64,000 bases of DNA from Streptomyces ambofaciens ATCC 23877 (lineage in GTDB: Bacteria; Actinomycetota; Actinomycetes; Streptomycetales; Streptomycetaceae). Every line of letters starts with the position of its first letter. Position 1 is the stretch's first letter. The stretch is from positions 3,831,001-3,895,000 of the forward strand of contig NZ_CP012382.1 in assembly GCF_001267885.1 (NCBI RefSeq). Reading direction: 5' to 3'. Both the position numbers and the translations under genes were made by a program. Shown piece by piece: positions 26,457 through 35,430 of this stretch. The notes under the pieces were generated by a model. The model saw only the letters and a list, made by a program, of their open reading frames with translations, was not told the origin of the DNA and did no database searches.

Positions 26457-28577
26457 TCAGTCGGCGGAAGCGGAACCGTCTCCGTCGCGGTTGGCGAGGG
26501 CGCGGGCGACGCGGTCGCGGGCCACGCACATGACGCCGTCGGACTTGTACGGCCCGGCGTCGGCGTCGTCGAGGACGCGCTTGAGGTCTAGGAACGACCA
26601 GCCGCCGTAGGCGTCCATGTTCCGCGCGGCGAGCCGCGCGAGCACGTCCTTGGTCCGCACCCGCGGGGCGTCGCCGATGACGGCGGCGATGTCGGCGAGG
26701 GGGTCGTGCTCCGGGCTGTGGTCGATGGCGTGCAGGGTGGTGACGCCGTCGCGCAGGGCCTTGGCCCGGTCGGTGATCGCCGTGGCGGCGTCGTCGTCGA
26801 TGTAGTGCGTGCGGACCGTGATGGACGACTGTCCCGCCGGGATGCTGATGCCGTCGGAGGCGACGACCAGGGTTCCCCGGTCCAGCCCCGGACGCAGCAG
26901 GTTCGGGGCGGCGCCGCCGTCGACGGCTTTGTCCCCCAGGGCCATGCGGGCCTGGGACTCGGTGCCGAGGGCGAGGGAGGCGCGGGTGTGGGCGCCCTCG
27001 CGCACGAGCTTGGGCAGGTTCTCGTTGGTCGGGTCCTGCGTGCCCTGCCACATCAGGACGTTGACCGCGCGGCCCTGGTTGTGAATCTTGCGGACGGCCA
27101 TGAAGTACCGGGAGTCGGCCTTGGCGCCGCCGTAGGGCCGCTTGTCCTTGCCCGTGCCCTTGGCCGGGCACATGAACGCGACCTGCGCTTCGTCAACCAG
27201 CACGATCAGCGGCGGGAACACCGTGCCGGGCGGCGCCTGGAGACGCCGGTTCATCTCGTCCACGGCGCCCTCGACCATCTCGGTCACCTGGATGACGTGC
27301 TCATCCGTCGGCCCCTGGATCAGCGTCGTGGCCAGGCCGTCGAACATGGCCCAGTCGCCCGCGCCCTTGAGGTCGCCCATGAGGAACTGCACGGACTTGT
27401 CCAGGGACAGCCACAGCGCGAGGGAGCGCAGGGCCACGGTCTTGCCCTGGTTCGACAGGCCCGTGATGAGGAGGTGGCGCTGGTAGAGGGAGAGGGCGGC
27501 GGCGTCGCCGCGCAGGTCCTGGCCCCAGGGGGCCTTGCCCTTGGTGTAGTCGGCGGTCATCGTGTCGTCGGTGACCAGCGGGGACGGGCCGATCGGCTCG
27601 TCCAGGGCGCCGGAGTCGGCGACCCACAGGCGCACCGTGCGGGCGGCCTGGGGGATGGTGATGAACACCTCGTGTTCGTGCCGGGTCAGGTTCTCGGCGA
27701 GCTTGCGCCGCTTGGCCTGCACCTCGTTCGTGGCCACCCCAGAGGGCAGGGTCACGTCGACCTCGACACCGCATCCGGCGATGCGGATCGGGCCGAGCAT
27801 CGAGGCGCCGGCGTCGCCCATCTCCTTGATGGCACGCGCCAGGGCCGGGACTCCGAGGTCGCGCAGGGCCTTGACCACGATGGACGGAGTGATCGGCTCC
27901 CCCTCGCTGTTGCGGACGTTGGCGGGAAGCGCCCACGCGGGCGCGGCGTGCTGCTTGCGGCCGACCGACCACAGGGCGAGCAGGGCGAGGAACGGGCCGA
28001 TCGACAGGGCCGGACCCCACACCACCTGGACGATGCGGATCATCAGGGCGATGAAGTCGACCGTTGCCGACAGTGGGGTGATCACGTCGCGGACGTGGCC
28101 GGTGCTGATGGCCATGACGACGCCGAGGGCGACCAGGACACCGATGCTCATCCCCGCGCCGACGGCCACGCCCTTGGCGGCGTCGACCGGGGAGTGCAGG
28201 AGGTCCATGCGGCGGTGGTGGCGGGCGGCGCGGAAGCGCTGCAACCGTTCCTCCCACTCCTCGGCCGCCTCCAGGTTCCCGGCGGCTTCCGCCGCCCGGA
28301 TCATCCGCTCGTACCGCGAGCCGGTACGGCCGTCCCACGCCCGGCGGGCCACGATCCTGCCGCCGTTGAAGGTGTAGAGGCCGTGCCGGGCCGCCGCCCG
28401 GACCGTGGCCCTGGTCGACTCGTGCGTGGCGGCCGACTTTACCGCGCGGCCGGAGCGCACCCACAACGGCACCGGACGCGCGGGCGGCGTGTCGGGCACG
28501 ACGGTGAGCACGGTCGGGGCGGTGGTGTCGGTCGGTGGGTCGGTGGCCTTGTGGAGGTGAACGACGTTCTCAGACAT
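26457..28577 (-). CDS. TraB/FtsK-SpoIIIE-like conjugal DNA translocase
   Basis: A 706-residue protein. Two membrane helices lie at about 140-160 and 187-205. The motor domain has Walker A GLSNQGKT at 373-380 and Walker B LIVLVDEAQV near 450. A winged-helix-like tail spans about 640-700 (RTKDVLARLAARNMDAYGGW), which in TraB proteins reads the clt repeats. It pumps double-stranded element DNA between mycelia as a membrane hexamer. It is the central gene of the minus-strand transfer operon. Confidence 0.9.
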   Translation of the reverse strand: MSENVVHLHKATDPPTDTTAPTVLTVVPDTPPARPVPLWVRSGRAVKSAATHESTRATVRAAARHGLYTFNGGRIVARRAWDGRTGSRYERMIRAAEAAGNLEAAEEWEERLQRFRAARHHRRMDLLHSPVDAAKGVAVGAGMSIGVLVALGVVMAISTGHVRDVITPLSATVDFIALMIRIVQVVWGPALSIGPFLALLALWSVGRKQHAAPAWALPANVRNSEGEPITPSIVVKALRDLGVPALARAIKEMGDAGASMLGPIRIAGCGVEVDVTLPSGVATNEVQAKRRKLAENLTRHEHEVFITIPQAARTVRLWVADSGALDEPIGPSPLVTDDTMTADYTKGKAPWGQDLRGDAAALSLYQRHLLITGLSNQGKTVALRSLALWLSLDKSVQFLMGDLKGAGDWAMFDGLATTLIQGPTDEHVIQVTEMVEGAVDEMNRRLQAPPGTVFPPLIVLVDEAQVAFMCPAKGTGKDKRPYGGAKADSRYFMAVRKIHNQGRAVNVLMWQGTQDPTNENLPKLVREGAHTRASLALGTESQARMALGDKAVDGGAAPNLLRPGLDRGTLVVASDGISIPAGQSSITVRTHYIDDDAATAITDRAKALRDGVTTLHAIDHSPEHDPLADIAAVIGDAPRVRTKDVLARLAARNMDAYGGWSFLDLKRVLDDADAGPYKSDGVMCVARDRVARALANRDGDGSASAD

Positions 28578-28685
28578 GCTGGAACTGCTCCTGACTGCCC
28601 CCAGCGGGGGCGGGAGTAAGGGAGAGCGCCGGGGTGGCCGTGTCCGTGGAAAGTCCCGGTCACCCCGGCGCGGGAAACGGGCTGG

Positions 28686-29003
28686 TCAGAACCAGCCGGA
28701 CGACTTCTTGGCGGCCTTGTCGCGGGCGGCCTCGGTGAGGAGGCGCTGACGCTCGCCGTGCAGGGCGGTCAGTTCCGCGTTCAGCCGGATCTCGGCGCTG
28801 TTGCCGGTGGCGTCCATGCGCTGTTCCTCGCGGCCCGCGCTGCGGCCCCGGGCGACCTTGTAGCCGCCGGCGGCCAGCGAGCGGGCCATGGCCCGGCGCT
28901 CACTGCCGTTCAGCGGCCACCACTCGCCCCGGCGGACCGCTTCGAGCTTCTTCTGTGTCACCTGGATCGCGCGGTCCAGGCGGCGGATGTCGGCGTTGCG
29001 CAT
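28686..29003 (-). CDS. Small charged AICE protein of unknown function
   Basis: 105 residues, largely helical and basic, with a coiled-coil-like N terminus (ADIRRLDRAIQVTQKKLEAV) and a second helical region (AELTALHGERQRLL). No membrane segment. It sits between the methyltransferase and tra on the same strand, 108 bp upstream of tra. Proteins of this kind are common at this place in Streptomyces integrative elements; no function is recognisable. Confidence 0.7.
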   Translation of the reverse strand: MRNADIRRLDRAIQVTQKKLEAVRRGEWWPLNGSERRAMARSLAAGGYKVARGRSAGREEQRMDATGNSAEIRLNAELTALHGERQRLLTEAARDKAAKKSSGWF

Positions 29004-29033
29004 CGGTTGGCTACTCCTCTGGGTTCGGGACGG

Positions 29034-30179
29034 TCAGGCGGCCGTGCGGGAGGGGAGGGCGGCGGGGACCAGGAAGCGCAGCGCGGCCGTGGCCTGTTGC
29101 GGGACCACGCCGTTGCCCAGCGCCTTGAGCTGCGCGGAACGGGACAGGCCAGGGACGGCGGTGACATGCCCGGCGGGCAGACCCATGAGCCACTCGACGA
29201 AGGCAGGACTCAGCCGTCCCACAGCGTCAACTGGCCCGGGGGCGGAGCGCTGGAGGACCGCCTCCCACCGCGCGACCGCTTCGCCGTACTCACCCCACCC
29301 GACGGCACCGTCGGGAACGCGCTCACCGCCACCTCCGGCAGATTCGCCGTTCCGGACTGCACCCGCCGGTCCGTCGCATCCGTGCGCGAGACCGCCCCCT
29401 TCGCGCCGTCCGTGGCCCGCGGGGTCGGCAATAGCGAGCCCATCTCGGCGGCCAGGCTCTTGCCATGCGTGCCCGCTTCCTGCGAGGGGCTGCGCCGGGT
29501 CTGCCGGTTCTCGCTCGCCGACGCGCGCGGGGTCGGCAGCAGCGAGACGACGTGACGCAGGTTCATCCCGCCCTGCGCCGCGTGCCCGGCTCCGGTGTTC
29601 TCCGAGGTCGACGGGGTCGGCAAGAGCGAGCCGACGGCGGTCGGAAGCTGCCCGCGCTGGCCGCCGCCCCTCCAGTCCCGTGCTGCCGGAGTCGGCAGGC
29701 CAGGCGAGGACGAAGAGTCGTTTGCGCTGGTGAGCCGCTCCCACGTCAGATGCGCGAAGAGTGCACCACCGCGCATCGAACCCGAGGGCGGCAAGGTCAC
29801 AGAGGACGGAGTCGAATCCGAGAGAAAGGTGCCCTGCGACGTTCTCAAACACCGCGAGTCGGGGTCGTAGAACCCCAAGGGCACGGGCGATGTCGGGCCA
29901 GATGTGCCGCTCATCAGCGACTCCCTTCCTCTTGCCGGCGGAACTGAACGGCTGGCACGGGTAGCCGCCCGTCACGATGTCGACCGGCTCCACCTCGGCC
30001 CAGCAGGCGGCGGTGATGTCGCCGAGGTTCGGCACGTGCGGGTGGTGGTGGGCGAGGATGCGGCAGGCTCCGGCGTCGTTGTCCGCGACCCACGCCAGCG
30101 AGCCGCCGAAGACAGCCTGGACGGCCATGTCCAGGCCGCCGTACCCCGAGCAGAGCGAACCGATCCGCAGCCCGCTCAC
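29034..30179 (-). CDS. Phage-type DNA (cytosine-5) methyltransferase in the transfer operon
   Basis: A 381-residue enzyme, start GTG overlapping the upstream stop (GTGA). Motif I RIGSLCSGYGGLD, motif IV GGYPCQPFS with catalytic Cys75, motif VI VFENVAGHLS, motif VIII QRKRLFVLA and motif X LKALGNGVVPQQ are all present. The target-recognition region is Ala/Asp/Arg-rich with repeated ADPA elements. It likely methylates element DNA and shields it from host restriction during transfer. No restriction enzyme is adjacent. A second long frame is open inside this gene; see the nested entry. Confidence 0.88.
   Translation of the reverse strand: MSGLRIGSLCSGYGGLDMAVQAVFGGSLAWVADNDAGACRILAHHHPHVPNLGDITAACWAEVEPVDIVTGGYPCQPFSSAGKRKGVADERHIWPDIARALGVLRPRLAVFENVAGHLSLGFDSVLCDLAALGFDARWCTLRASDVGAAHQRKRLFVLAWPADSGSTGLEGRRPARAASDRRRLALADPVDLGEHRSRARGAGRDEPASRRLAAADPARVGEREPADPAQPLAGSGHAWQEPGRRDGLAIADPAGHGRREGGGLAHGCDGPAGAVRNGESAGGGGERVPDGAVGWGEYGEAVARWEAVLQRSAPGPVDAVGRLSPAFVEWLMGLPAGHVTAVPGLSRSAQLKALGNGVVPQQATAALRFLVPAALPSRTAA
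29210..29914 (-). CDS. ORF nested in the methyltransferase gene, LLPTP-repeat protein
   Basis: A 234-codon frame lies entirely inside the cytosine methyltransferase gene, same strand, different frame. It starts MSGTSGPTSPVPLGFYDP and has a recurring (S)LLPTPxA motif (three clear copies plus GLPTPAA). I recall annotated actinophage proteins that start and repeat in the same way, which argues it is not a random shadow. The methyltransferase frame is certain because all catalytic motifs are in it. Whether this frame is translated is unproven. Confidence 0.4.
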   Translation of the reverse strand: MSGTSGPTSPVPLGFYDPDSRCLRTSQGTFLSDSTPSSVTLPPSGSMRGGALFAHLTWERLTSANDSSSSPGLPTPAARDWRGGGQRGQLPTAVGSLLPTPSTSENTGAGHAAQGGMNLRHVVSLLPTPRASASENRQTRRSPSQEAGTHGKSLAAEMGSLLPTPRATDGAKGAVSRTDATDRRVQSGTANLPEVAVSAFPTVPSGGVSTAKRSRGGRRSSSAPPPGQLTLWDG

Positions 30180-31066
30180 GCCGCCGCCCCGGCGCGCTCC
30201 GCCCGCAGGGTGTCCCGCAGCGCCCGCGCGTTGACCGGCGACGTGCGCACGGCCCGCCGGATGCCCTCCGCGGTCACCTTGGCGTCCGGCCAGTCGGCCG
30301 TCGCCTCGCGTGCTTCGGCGAGCAACTGTTCCGGTGTGCGCTTCGGGCGACTCGACTTCGCCACCGCCGGGACACGGCCCGTGGCACGACGCGGGCGGGT
30401 CGACTCAGCGGCCACCGCACGCCGCTCGATCGAGGCGACCGGGGCGGGGTCGGCCTGCGGGAGTGGCTTGGCCGGGAGGGTCGACTTGAGGAAGCCGACG
30501 GCCACCGGACGGGGCAGTACGGTCGTGTTCAGGGTGATCGGCGCGGGGGTCGATACGGGCAGGTCAGCCGTAGACCGTTTCATGTCGGTCTCGGTAGATT
30601 CCTCCGCATTCGTGCTCTCGGACGGAATCGGGGCGGGCCGGTGATGCAGAACCTTGGCGACAAGGTCGGAACCGAAGTAGATCGACCCGACCGGCAGCGA
30701 CGTAGCAAGCAGGACCAGGGCCCAGTTCGCCGGGTCCCAGTCCGCGAGCCGTCCCCAGTCGACCGTGCGGCCGTGCAGCTCGGGCACGAGGCCGTGCACG
30801 TAGTTGAGGACCAGTGACGCGACCGTGTACGCCCCCAGCACCCGCAGCGCGAATGTCCGGTCGCGGTCGACGAGTACCAGGGTAGCGATCAGGGCGAGCG
30901 CCATGAGGCCGTCGACCACGAACGGGTACAGCATCGCCGCCGTGTCGTCCGCGCCGACCGCGCCGGCGATGTCCCGCAGCGCGTTCCACGACACCCGAAA
31001 CGCCATACCGACCACGGCGACCAGGGCGAGCACGAGGGCGGTGCGGCCCTTGCGATGAAGCTTCAT
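30176..31066 (-). CDS. DUF2637 domain membrane protein (SpdB2-like)
   Basis: A 296-residue protein with four N-terminal membrane helices: ALVLALVAVVGMAFRVSWNAL, MLYPFVVDGLMALALIATLVL, LGAYTVASLVLNYV, and WALVLLATSLPVGSIYFGSDL. This is the DUF2637 pattern. A Pro/Thr-rich linker and a C-terminal HTH-like basic region follow (DAKVTAEGIRRAVRTSPVNARALRDTLR). DUF2637 proteins are regular parts of Streptomyces conjugative elements, probably for plasmid spread. Both ends overlap neighbours by four bases (ATGA upstream, GTGA downstream). Confidence 0.85.
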   Translation of the reverse strand: MKLHRKGRTALVLALVAVVGMAFRVSWNALRDIAGAVGADDTAAMLYPFVVDGLMALALIATLVLVDRDRTFALRVLGAYTVASLVLNYVHGLVPELHGRTVDWGRLADWDPANWALVLLATSLPVGSIYFGSDLVAKVLHHRPAPIPSESTNAEESTETDMKRSTADLPVSTPAPITLNTTVLPRPVAVGFLKSTLPAKPLPQADPAPVASIERRAVAAESTRPRRATGRVPAVAKSSRPKRTPEQLLAEAREATADWPDAKVTAEGIRRAVRTSPVNARALRDTLRAERAGAAA

Positions 31067-31332
31067 GCCGCACCGCCGGGCAGGCGCGTGCTCGCCGTGC
31101 GGTTGACCAGGGCGGCGCGGGCGGCGAGCGCGCGACGGCGGGCCCGGCGGGTCCGCCGCTCGTCCAGCTCGGTCGGCGTGCGGTCGAGGGTGACGATGTA
31201 AGCGTCCAGCAGGTCGATGTCCGCGAGGATGATGGGCATCTCCTGCTCGATCGCGTCCAGCTCCGCGTCCGTCGGCTCCATGAAGTCGGCGAACGCGGTA
31301 ACAGCGTCCTGAACAGTGACGATGTGGTTCAT
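31063..31332 (-). CDS. DUF6284-like small acidic protein
   Basis: 89 residues: an acidic N-terminal half (FMEPTDAELDAIEQEMPIIL, ADIDLLDAYI) and an Arg/Ala-rich tail (ERRTRRARRRALAARAAL). It matches the small DUF6284-type protein found upstream of DUF2637 genes in AICEs. It is the first recognised gene of the leftward transfer operon and overlaps DUF2637 by ATGA. Confidence 0.75.
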   Translation of the reverse strand: MNHIVTVQDAVTAFADFMEPTDAELDAIEQEMPIILADIDLLDAYIVTLDRTPTELDERRTRRARRRALAARAALVNRTASTRLPGGAA

Positions 31333-31904
31333 GGGTCGTGGTTCCTTTCAGGGAGGAACGGCCCGAACGCGGCTCCCGGGTGGCACCCCGGGGGCCGCTC
31401 GCCGTTGAAGTCGATTCCGACTCCCCACGCCCTCGCCCGTACGTTCAGCACGCGGTGCTCGGAACGGACGGGCGAGAGAGGCAGTCGACGCAGCAACCGT
31501 GCTGCGAGCTGTGATGGACCGAGCTGTTCAGGCGCCGCCGACCGGGTCCTTAACGGGAGGCGTTGAGGGTCTTCGTCGTCGCACTGGGAGTCCTTTCGGC
31601 GAGGGCAACAGAGGGTTGAAGCACTGCAAGGGGGACCACGTCCCCACTCTCCGGCCGTTGCTCGCGGTCGCCGGGCCACCTCGCCAGTACGGGCCGAAAC
31701 CCTGTTTCACCTGGCCTTTAGCGGGATTGCAGCGTCCCCGCCCTGCACATCAGCGCAGGCGATAGCAACTCAAGGGAATTGCTCCGCTTGCTCAGCTTGT
31801 TGGTACAAGCTGATGCAGTGATGCTGCACCCACGGACAGTGAGTCGTCAAGGGATTGGAGCCCACATGTACCAACAAGTTGAGCGAGTGAGTCATGATGG
31901 GGGC
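31333..31904. other. AICE control region between the transfer operon and the GntR gene
   Basis: About 570 bp of divergent control DNA. Near 31790-31880 lie inverted copies of a GntR-type operator (listed separately). A minus-strand frame of about 60 codons (31528-31710) has a plausible AAAGG-GTG start but poor third-position G+C and no recognisable product. The rest has nothing I can support. Confidence 0.5.
31793..31878. promoter_or_regulatory. Candidate operators of the AICE GntR repressor
   Basis: 31793-31812 is a perfect palindrome, CAGCTTGT-TGGT-ACAAGCTG. The 12-mer CTTGTTGGTACA inside it recurs in inverted orientation at 31867-31878 (TGTACCAACAAG), just upstream of the GntR start. GntR/HutC repressors bind such short palindromes. 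Dual copies in a divergent region suggest control of both the transfer operon and the repressor itself. Confidence 0.6.
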
Positions 31905-32678
31905 ATGAGCAAGCAGCCGAAGTACCGGCAGGTGGCCGATGCCCTGCGCCGAGAGATCGACAGCGGCAAGTACGCGTCGGACCCTCGGCTGCCGTCGGAG
32001 AGCGAACTGATGAAGCGCTTTGACGCTTCGAGGAACACCGTGCGGAACGGGCTAAGTCTCCTGGTCAGCCAGGGTCTAGTGTCCTCCAGCCAGGGGCTGG
32101 GCTACGAGGTTCGATCGCACGAGGTGTTCAAGCTCAACGCATCTCGGTTCGAGAACCTGGACTTCCCACAGAACGGCGACGCGTACCGCACTGACGTGAC
32201 CAACGCCGGCCGCCGACCGCATCAGACGTTCCGAGTCGAGATGACTCCGGCGTCGGCGGATATCGCGGAACGGTTGAAGGTCGATGTGGGGTCCACCACG
32301 GTTCTGCGGTTCTGCCACCGGTACGTCGATGATGTGCCGTGGTCGACTCAAGCCACCTGGTACCCGGGCTGGCTCACAGAGCGGTCACCACGGCTCGCAG
32401 AGCCAGGCGACATCGAAGAGGGGACCACGCGGTATCTCGCGTCGCACGGCATCGAGCAGGTGGGCTACTTCGACGAGATCGCGGCCCGCATGCCGACCCC
32501 CGAAGAGGCGCGCCTCTTGGAGATCGGCGCCGGGGTACCCGTGCTGCTCTGGACGCGCACCGGCTACTCGAAGGATCGGCCGATCCGCTGCACGGTCACC
32601 ACGTTCCGGGGCGACCTCAACCAGATGAACTACGAGATCGGCACTCTGTCCGGCCGGGAAGAGAACGAGCCTCAGTGA
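31905..32678 (+). CDS. GntR-family (HutC subfamily) repressor of the AICE, KorSA-like
   Basis: About 257 residues from the ATG at 31905; an in-frame ATG at 31866 is possible but lies on the operator. The winged HTH covers residues 5-70 (KYRQVADALRREIDSGKY, LPSESELMKRFDASRNTVRNGL). A UTRA-like ligand-binding domain spans about 90-245 (TVLRFCHRYVDDVPWSTQATWYP). In pSAM2-type elements the GntR regulator KorSA represses the activator of replication and transfer; the same job is inferred here. The stop overlaps the next gene (GTGA). Confidence 0.87.
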   Translation: MSKQPKYRQVADALRREIDSGKYASDPRLPSESELMKRFDASRNTVRNGLSLLVSQGLVSSSQGLGYEVRSHEVFKLNASRFENLDFPQNGDAYRTDVTNAGRRPHQTFRVEMTPASADIAERLKVDVGSTTVLRFCHRYVDDVPWSTQATWYPGWLTERSPRLAEPGDIEEGTTRYLASHGIEQVGYFDEIAARMPTPEEARLLEIGAGVPVLLWTRTGYSKDRPIRCTVTTFRGDLNQMNYEIGTLSGREENEPQ

Positions 32679-33235
32679 GAATCTGCTCAGCGCAACCGCA
32701 CGACCTGGCCAAGCTGCTCGCCTTCCGGCAGGAGGCAGCAGCTTGGCTGTCTCGTCTCGGCACTGATCAATGGCAGCGTCCGTACCCGGCCGACAAGCTA
32801 CTCGCCACCATTGAGGCAGGGGACGTGTTCATGGTGCGCGACGGTGATGTCACGGCGGCCACGATCACGTTGACCCCGGAAGCGGAAGAGGGGCTGTGGA
32901 CCGCAGAGGAGCTAGAGGAACCCTGCCTGTTCATCAATAAGCTGACCGTGGCGCGGACACATAGTGGCCAGGACCTTGGCGGCCGGCTGCTGGATTGGGC
33001 CGGGGACCGCGGCCATCGCGCGGGCGCCAAGTGGCTTCGCCTTGACGCATGGACGACGAACGCAGGCTTGCAGGCGTACTACCTGAACCATGGCTTCCAG
33101 CACGTTCGGACCGTTCGTCAGGGTCTAGCCGTGAATGGTGGCCCTCGGGTGTCCGGGTGGCTTGCGCAACGGGCAACCGGTCCGGCCACTCACGGGTTCA
33201 TAGATGAAACTGCATCGCCGAACCGTGTGAGCTGA
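32675..33235 (+). CDS. GNAT acetyltransferase coupled to the GntR repressor
   Basis: 186 residues from the GTG overlapping the GntR stop. Acetyl-CoA-binding motif A is visible as INKLTVARTHSGQDLGGRLLDWA near residue 90, and motif B as LRLDAWTTNAGLQAYYLNHGFQHVR near 125. The substrate is unknown. Four-base coupling to the repressor implies a joint role, perhaps modification of a small molecule or protein linked to transfer control, or a self/immunity function. Confidence 0.82.
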   Translation: MRICSAQPHDLAKLLAFRQEAAAWLSRLGTDQWQRPYPADKLLATIEAGDVFMVRDGDVTAATITLTPEAEEGLWTAEELEEPCLFINKLTVARTHSGQDLGGRLLDWAGDRGHRAGAKWLRLDAWTTNAGLQAYYLNHGFQHVRTVRQGLAVNGGPRVSGWLAQRATGPATHGFIDETASPNRVS

Positions 33236-33400
33236 CGCCTCGCGGCGGCTAACAGGCAGGTCACGGGCAGACCTAACCGCCAAGGCGACTGGCCTGGCGT
33301 GGCCTCATGCAAGTTTCTTCAATCATCATGGGTACGTCATGGGAGTGAGGACTACCAAGACGCTACTCTGAGGCTCCCCAGACAGGGAGGAGGCAGGCAA

Positions 33401-35164
33401 GTGACGGAAGCTGACTTGCAAGACTTGCTTGCGAAGCTGCGCCGGTTCGGCGGGGATCACTTCACGTGTGAGGTAAAGCGTTCACAGGGTGGTCTGCCGG
33501 CAAGCATGTGGGAGACAATTAGCGCCTTCGCGAACGCTCAAGGTGGACTTATCATTCTCGGCGTCAACGAGAAGACCGACTTCTCCGTTGTTGGGGTACA
33601 TGAACCTGCAAAAATCGAAGCAAATCTCGCAGTGGTGTGCAGCGAGATGGAACCACCGGTGCGCGCTGAGATGCAGGCTTTCGAGGTAGATGGAAAACAT
33701 GTGCTCACGTGCTACATTCCACCCACGCCAAAGGACCAAAGGCCATGCCACAAGAAGAGCCTAGGGCCCTGGGCTGGATCAAGGGTGCGAGTAAGCGATG
33801 GCGACCGAAAGCTCACCGACTACGAAGTCTCACTTCTTCTGGCAAACAGGAATGAGCAGAAGCAGGATCTGAAGCCGATCCTCGAAGCTTCCCTAGAAGA
33901 CCTCGATAGCGAACTGATCCGCGCGTTCCTCCGTCGCGTCCGCGAAACCAAATCGCCGATCTTTAGCAGAATCAGTGATGCTGAAGCGCTGCGAATGCTC
34001 AATGTCCTCGTAAACCATGACGAGAGATTGGTCCCCTCACTTGCTGGCTTGCTCGTGTTCGGGGTCTATCCGCAGCAGTTCGAACCGCAACTGGACATCA
34101 CGTTCGTTGGATACCCCACGCCTGAGGCTGGTGTACTAGGACCTTCAGGTGAGCGTTTCACCGAGAACAGATCCATTGACGGGTCAATTCCCGAGATGGT
34201 GAGCGAATGCATCCGCATTCTCAAGCGCAATATGCGGCGCCGCAGCATTGTGACAGGCCTCTTCAGGACAGACGAGTGGGAGTATCCCGAAGAAGTACTG
34301 CGCGAGGCGCTAGTGAATGCGCTGGTGCATCGAGACTACTCTGAGCTCGCCAGAGGTATGCAGGTCCAGGTGGAGATGTACCCAGACCGACTGGTCATCC
34401 GTAATCCGGGAGGGCTGTACGGTCCGGTAGAGGTGGGTTCACTTGGCACTGAAACCATCTCCTCCTCACGAAATAAGGCGCTCCTGAAAATCCTTGAAGA
34501 CACTCCTTATAGCGATAATCGCATGGTTTGCGAGAATCGCGGCAGCGGGATTGCACGGATGCGCATTGCCCTCGTCGATGCAGGCATGGAGCCTCCACGA
34601 TTCACCGACGACATCTCGTCCTTTACTGCCGAGTTCCCCAATCACACACTGATCGATGAGGATGCCCTAAATTGGCTTAGCAGCCTTTCTTCGGATCCGC
34701 TTTCGAGGCCACAAATGACAGCGCTAGTCATGATGCGGAATGGTGAGGTCATGACCAATAGTTCCTATCGCGCTGCTACAGGGGTGCAAGACAGCCGAGC
34801 TGCCAGCAGGGATCTGAAGGACCTAGTCGATCGAGGAATTGTTGAGCAAGTAGGGACCCGCGGGTCAACCGTTTACACGCTTGCGGGGCAGGTAGACGAG
34901 CATGCCGAGGAAGCCTTGGAGGAGTTCGTCGAGGAAGCCTTCCCGCTGTTGGGCACATCAGACGGACCCGAACCCGTTAGTGATCTGCAGAATAAGGTGC
35001 TGTCTGCTCTAGGGTCTGAATCCCTCCTCAGGCATGAAATCGAGGAGCGGACGGGGCTGGATTCCGGTCAGGTGAGAGGGGCTTTGAAAGCCCTGCGTGA
35101 AAAAGGCCGCGTTGAGCTCGTTGGAAAGGCTCGCTCGAAGAACGCTCGGTGGCGAGCTACCTGA
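33401..35164 (+). CDS. AlbA_2 (Schlafen-like) domain protein with HATPase_c_4-type region
   Basis: 587 residues from a GTG at 33401 with GGGAGGAGG upstream. Residues about 10-130 form the AlbA_2/Schlafen-like domain (CEVKRSQGGLPASMWETISA, FANAQGGLIILGVNEKTDFS). The middle has the conserved ALVNALVHRDYSELARG and YPDRLVIRNPGGLYGPVEVG seen in HATPase_c_4 proteins. The C terminus has winged-helix repeats (SYRAATGVQDSRAASRDLKDLVDRG). Such proteins occur as transcription factors and in anti-phage islands. Codon use is richer in A/T than in the neighbours, which suggests recent acquisition. Confidence 0.83.
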   Translation: MTEADLQDLLAKLRRFGGDHFTCEVKRSQGGLPASMWETISAFANAQGGLIILGVNEKTDFSVVGVHEPAKIEANLAVVCSEMEPPVRAEMQAFEVDGKHVLTCYIPPTPKDQRPCHKKSLGPWAGSRVRVSDGDRKLTDYEVSLLLANRNEQKQDLKPILEASLEDLDSELIRAFLRRVRETKSPIFSRISDAEALRMLNVLVNHDERLVPSLAGLLVFGVYPQQFEPQLDITFVGYPTPEAGVLGPSGERFTENRSIDGSIPEMVSECIRILKRNMRRRSIVTGLFRTDEWEYPEEVLREALVNALVHRDYSELARGMQVQVEMYPDRLVIRNPGGLYGPVEVGSLGTETISSSRNKALLKILEDTPYSDNRMVCENRGSGIARMRIALVDAGMEPPRFTDDISSFTAEFPNHTLIDEDALNWLSSLSSDPLSRPQMTALVMMRNGEVMTNSSYRAATGVQDSRAASRDLKDLVDRGIVEQVGTRGSTVYTLAGQVDEHAEEALEEFVEEAFPLLGTSDGPEPVSDLQNKVLSALGSESLLRHEIEERTGLDSGQVRGALKALREKGRVELVGKARSKNARWRAT

Positions 35165-35430
35165 GCCGTCATGCACCCCCGAGGGCAGGCGCCCACCCGA
35201 GTTGCTTCGGGACGAAGAGGTCGTAGCCCCAGCTGATCGGATGCTGGCGGGGTTGGCCACGTTGTCTCATTGCGGCGCGGCCAACCTCTGGCCAACTTGG
35301 ATTAGGCCGCACTCGCTGATGGGGAGCTCGCGCAGGTCAAGCCGCATTCGGTCGATCGGATCCAGGTGGGCTTGAGGCTCCGCTCCATAACCCCGCCTCC
35401 CTCCCTGCTCGGCACCGCTACAGTCACCCC

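Noticed and set aside
31329..31679. 116-codon minus-strand ORF upstream of DUF6284
   Set aside because: Overlaps the control region, has random-looking composition and no family resemblance.
31528..31710. 60-codon minus-strand ORF in the AICE control region
   Set aside because: Start context is fair, but codon use is poor and the product is not recognisable; left as a note on the region.
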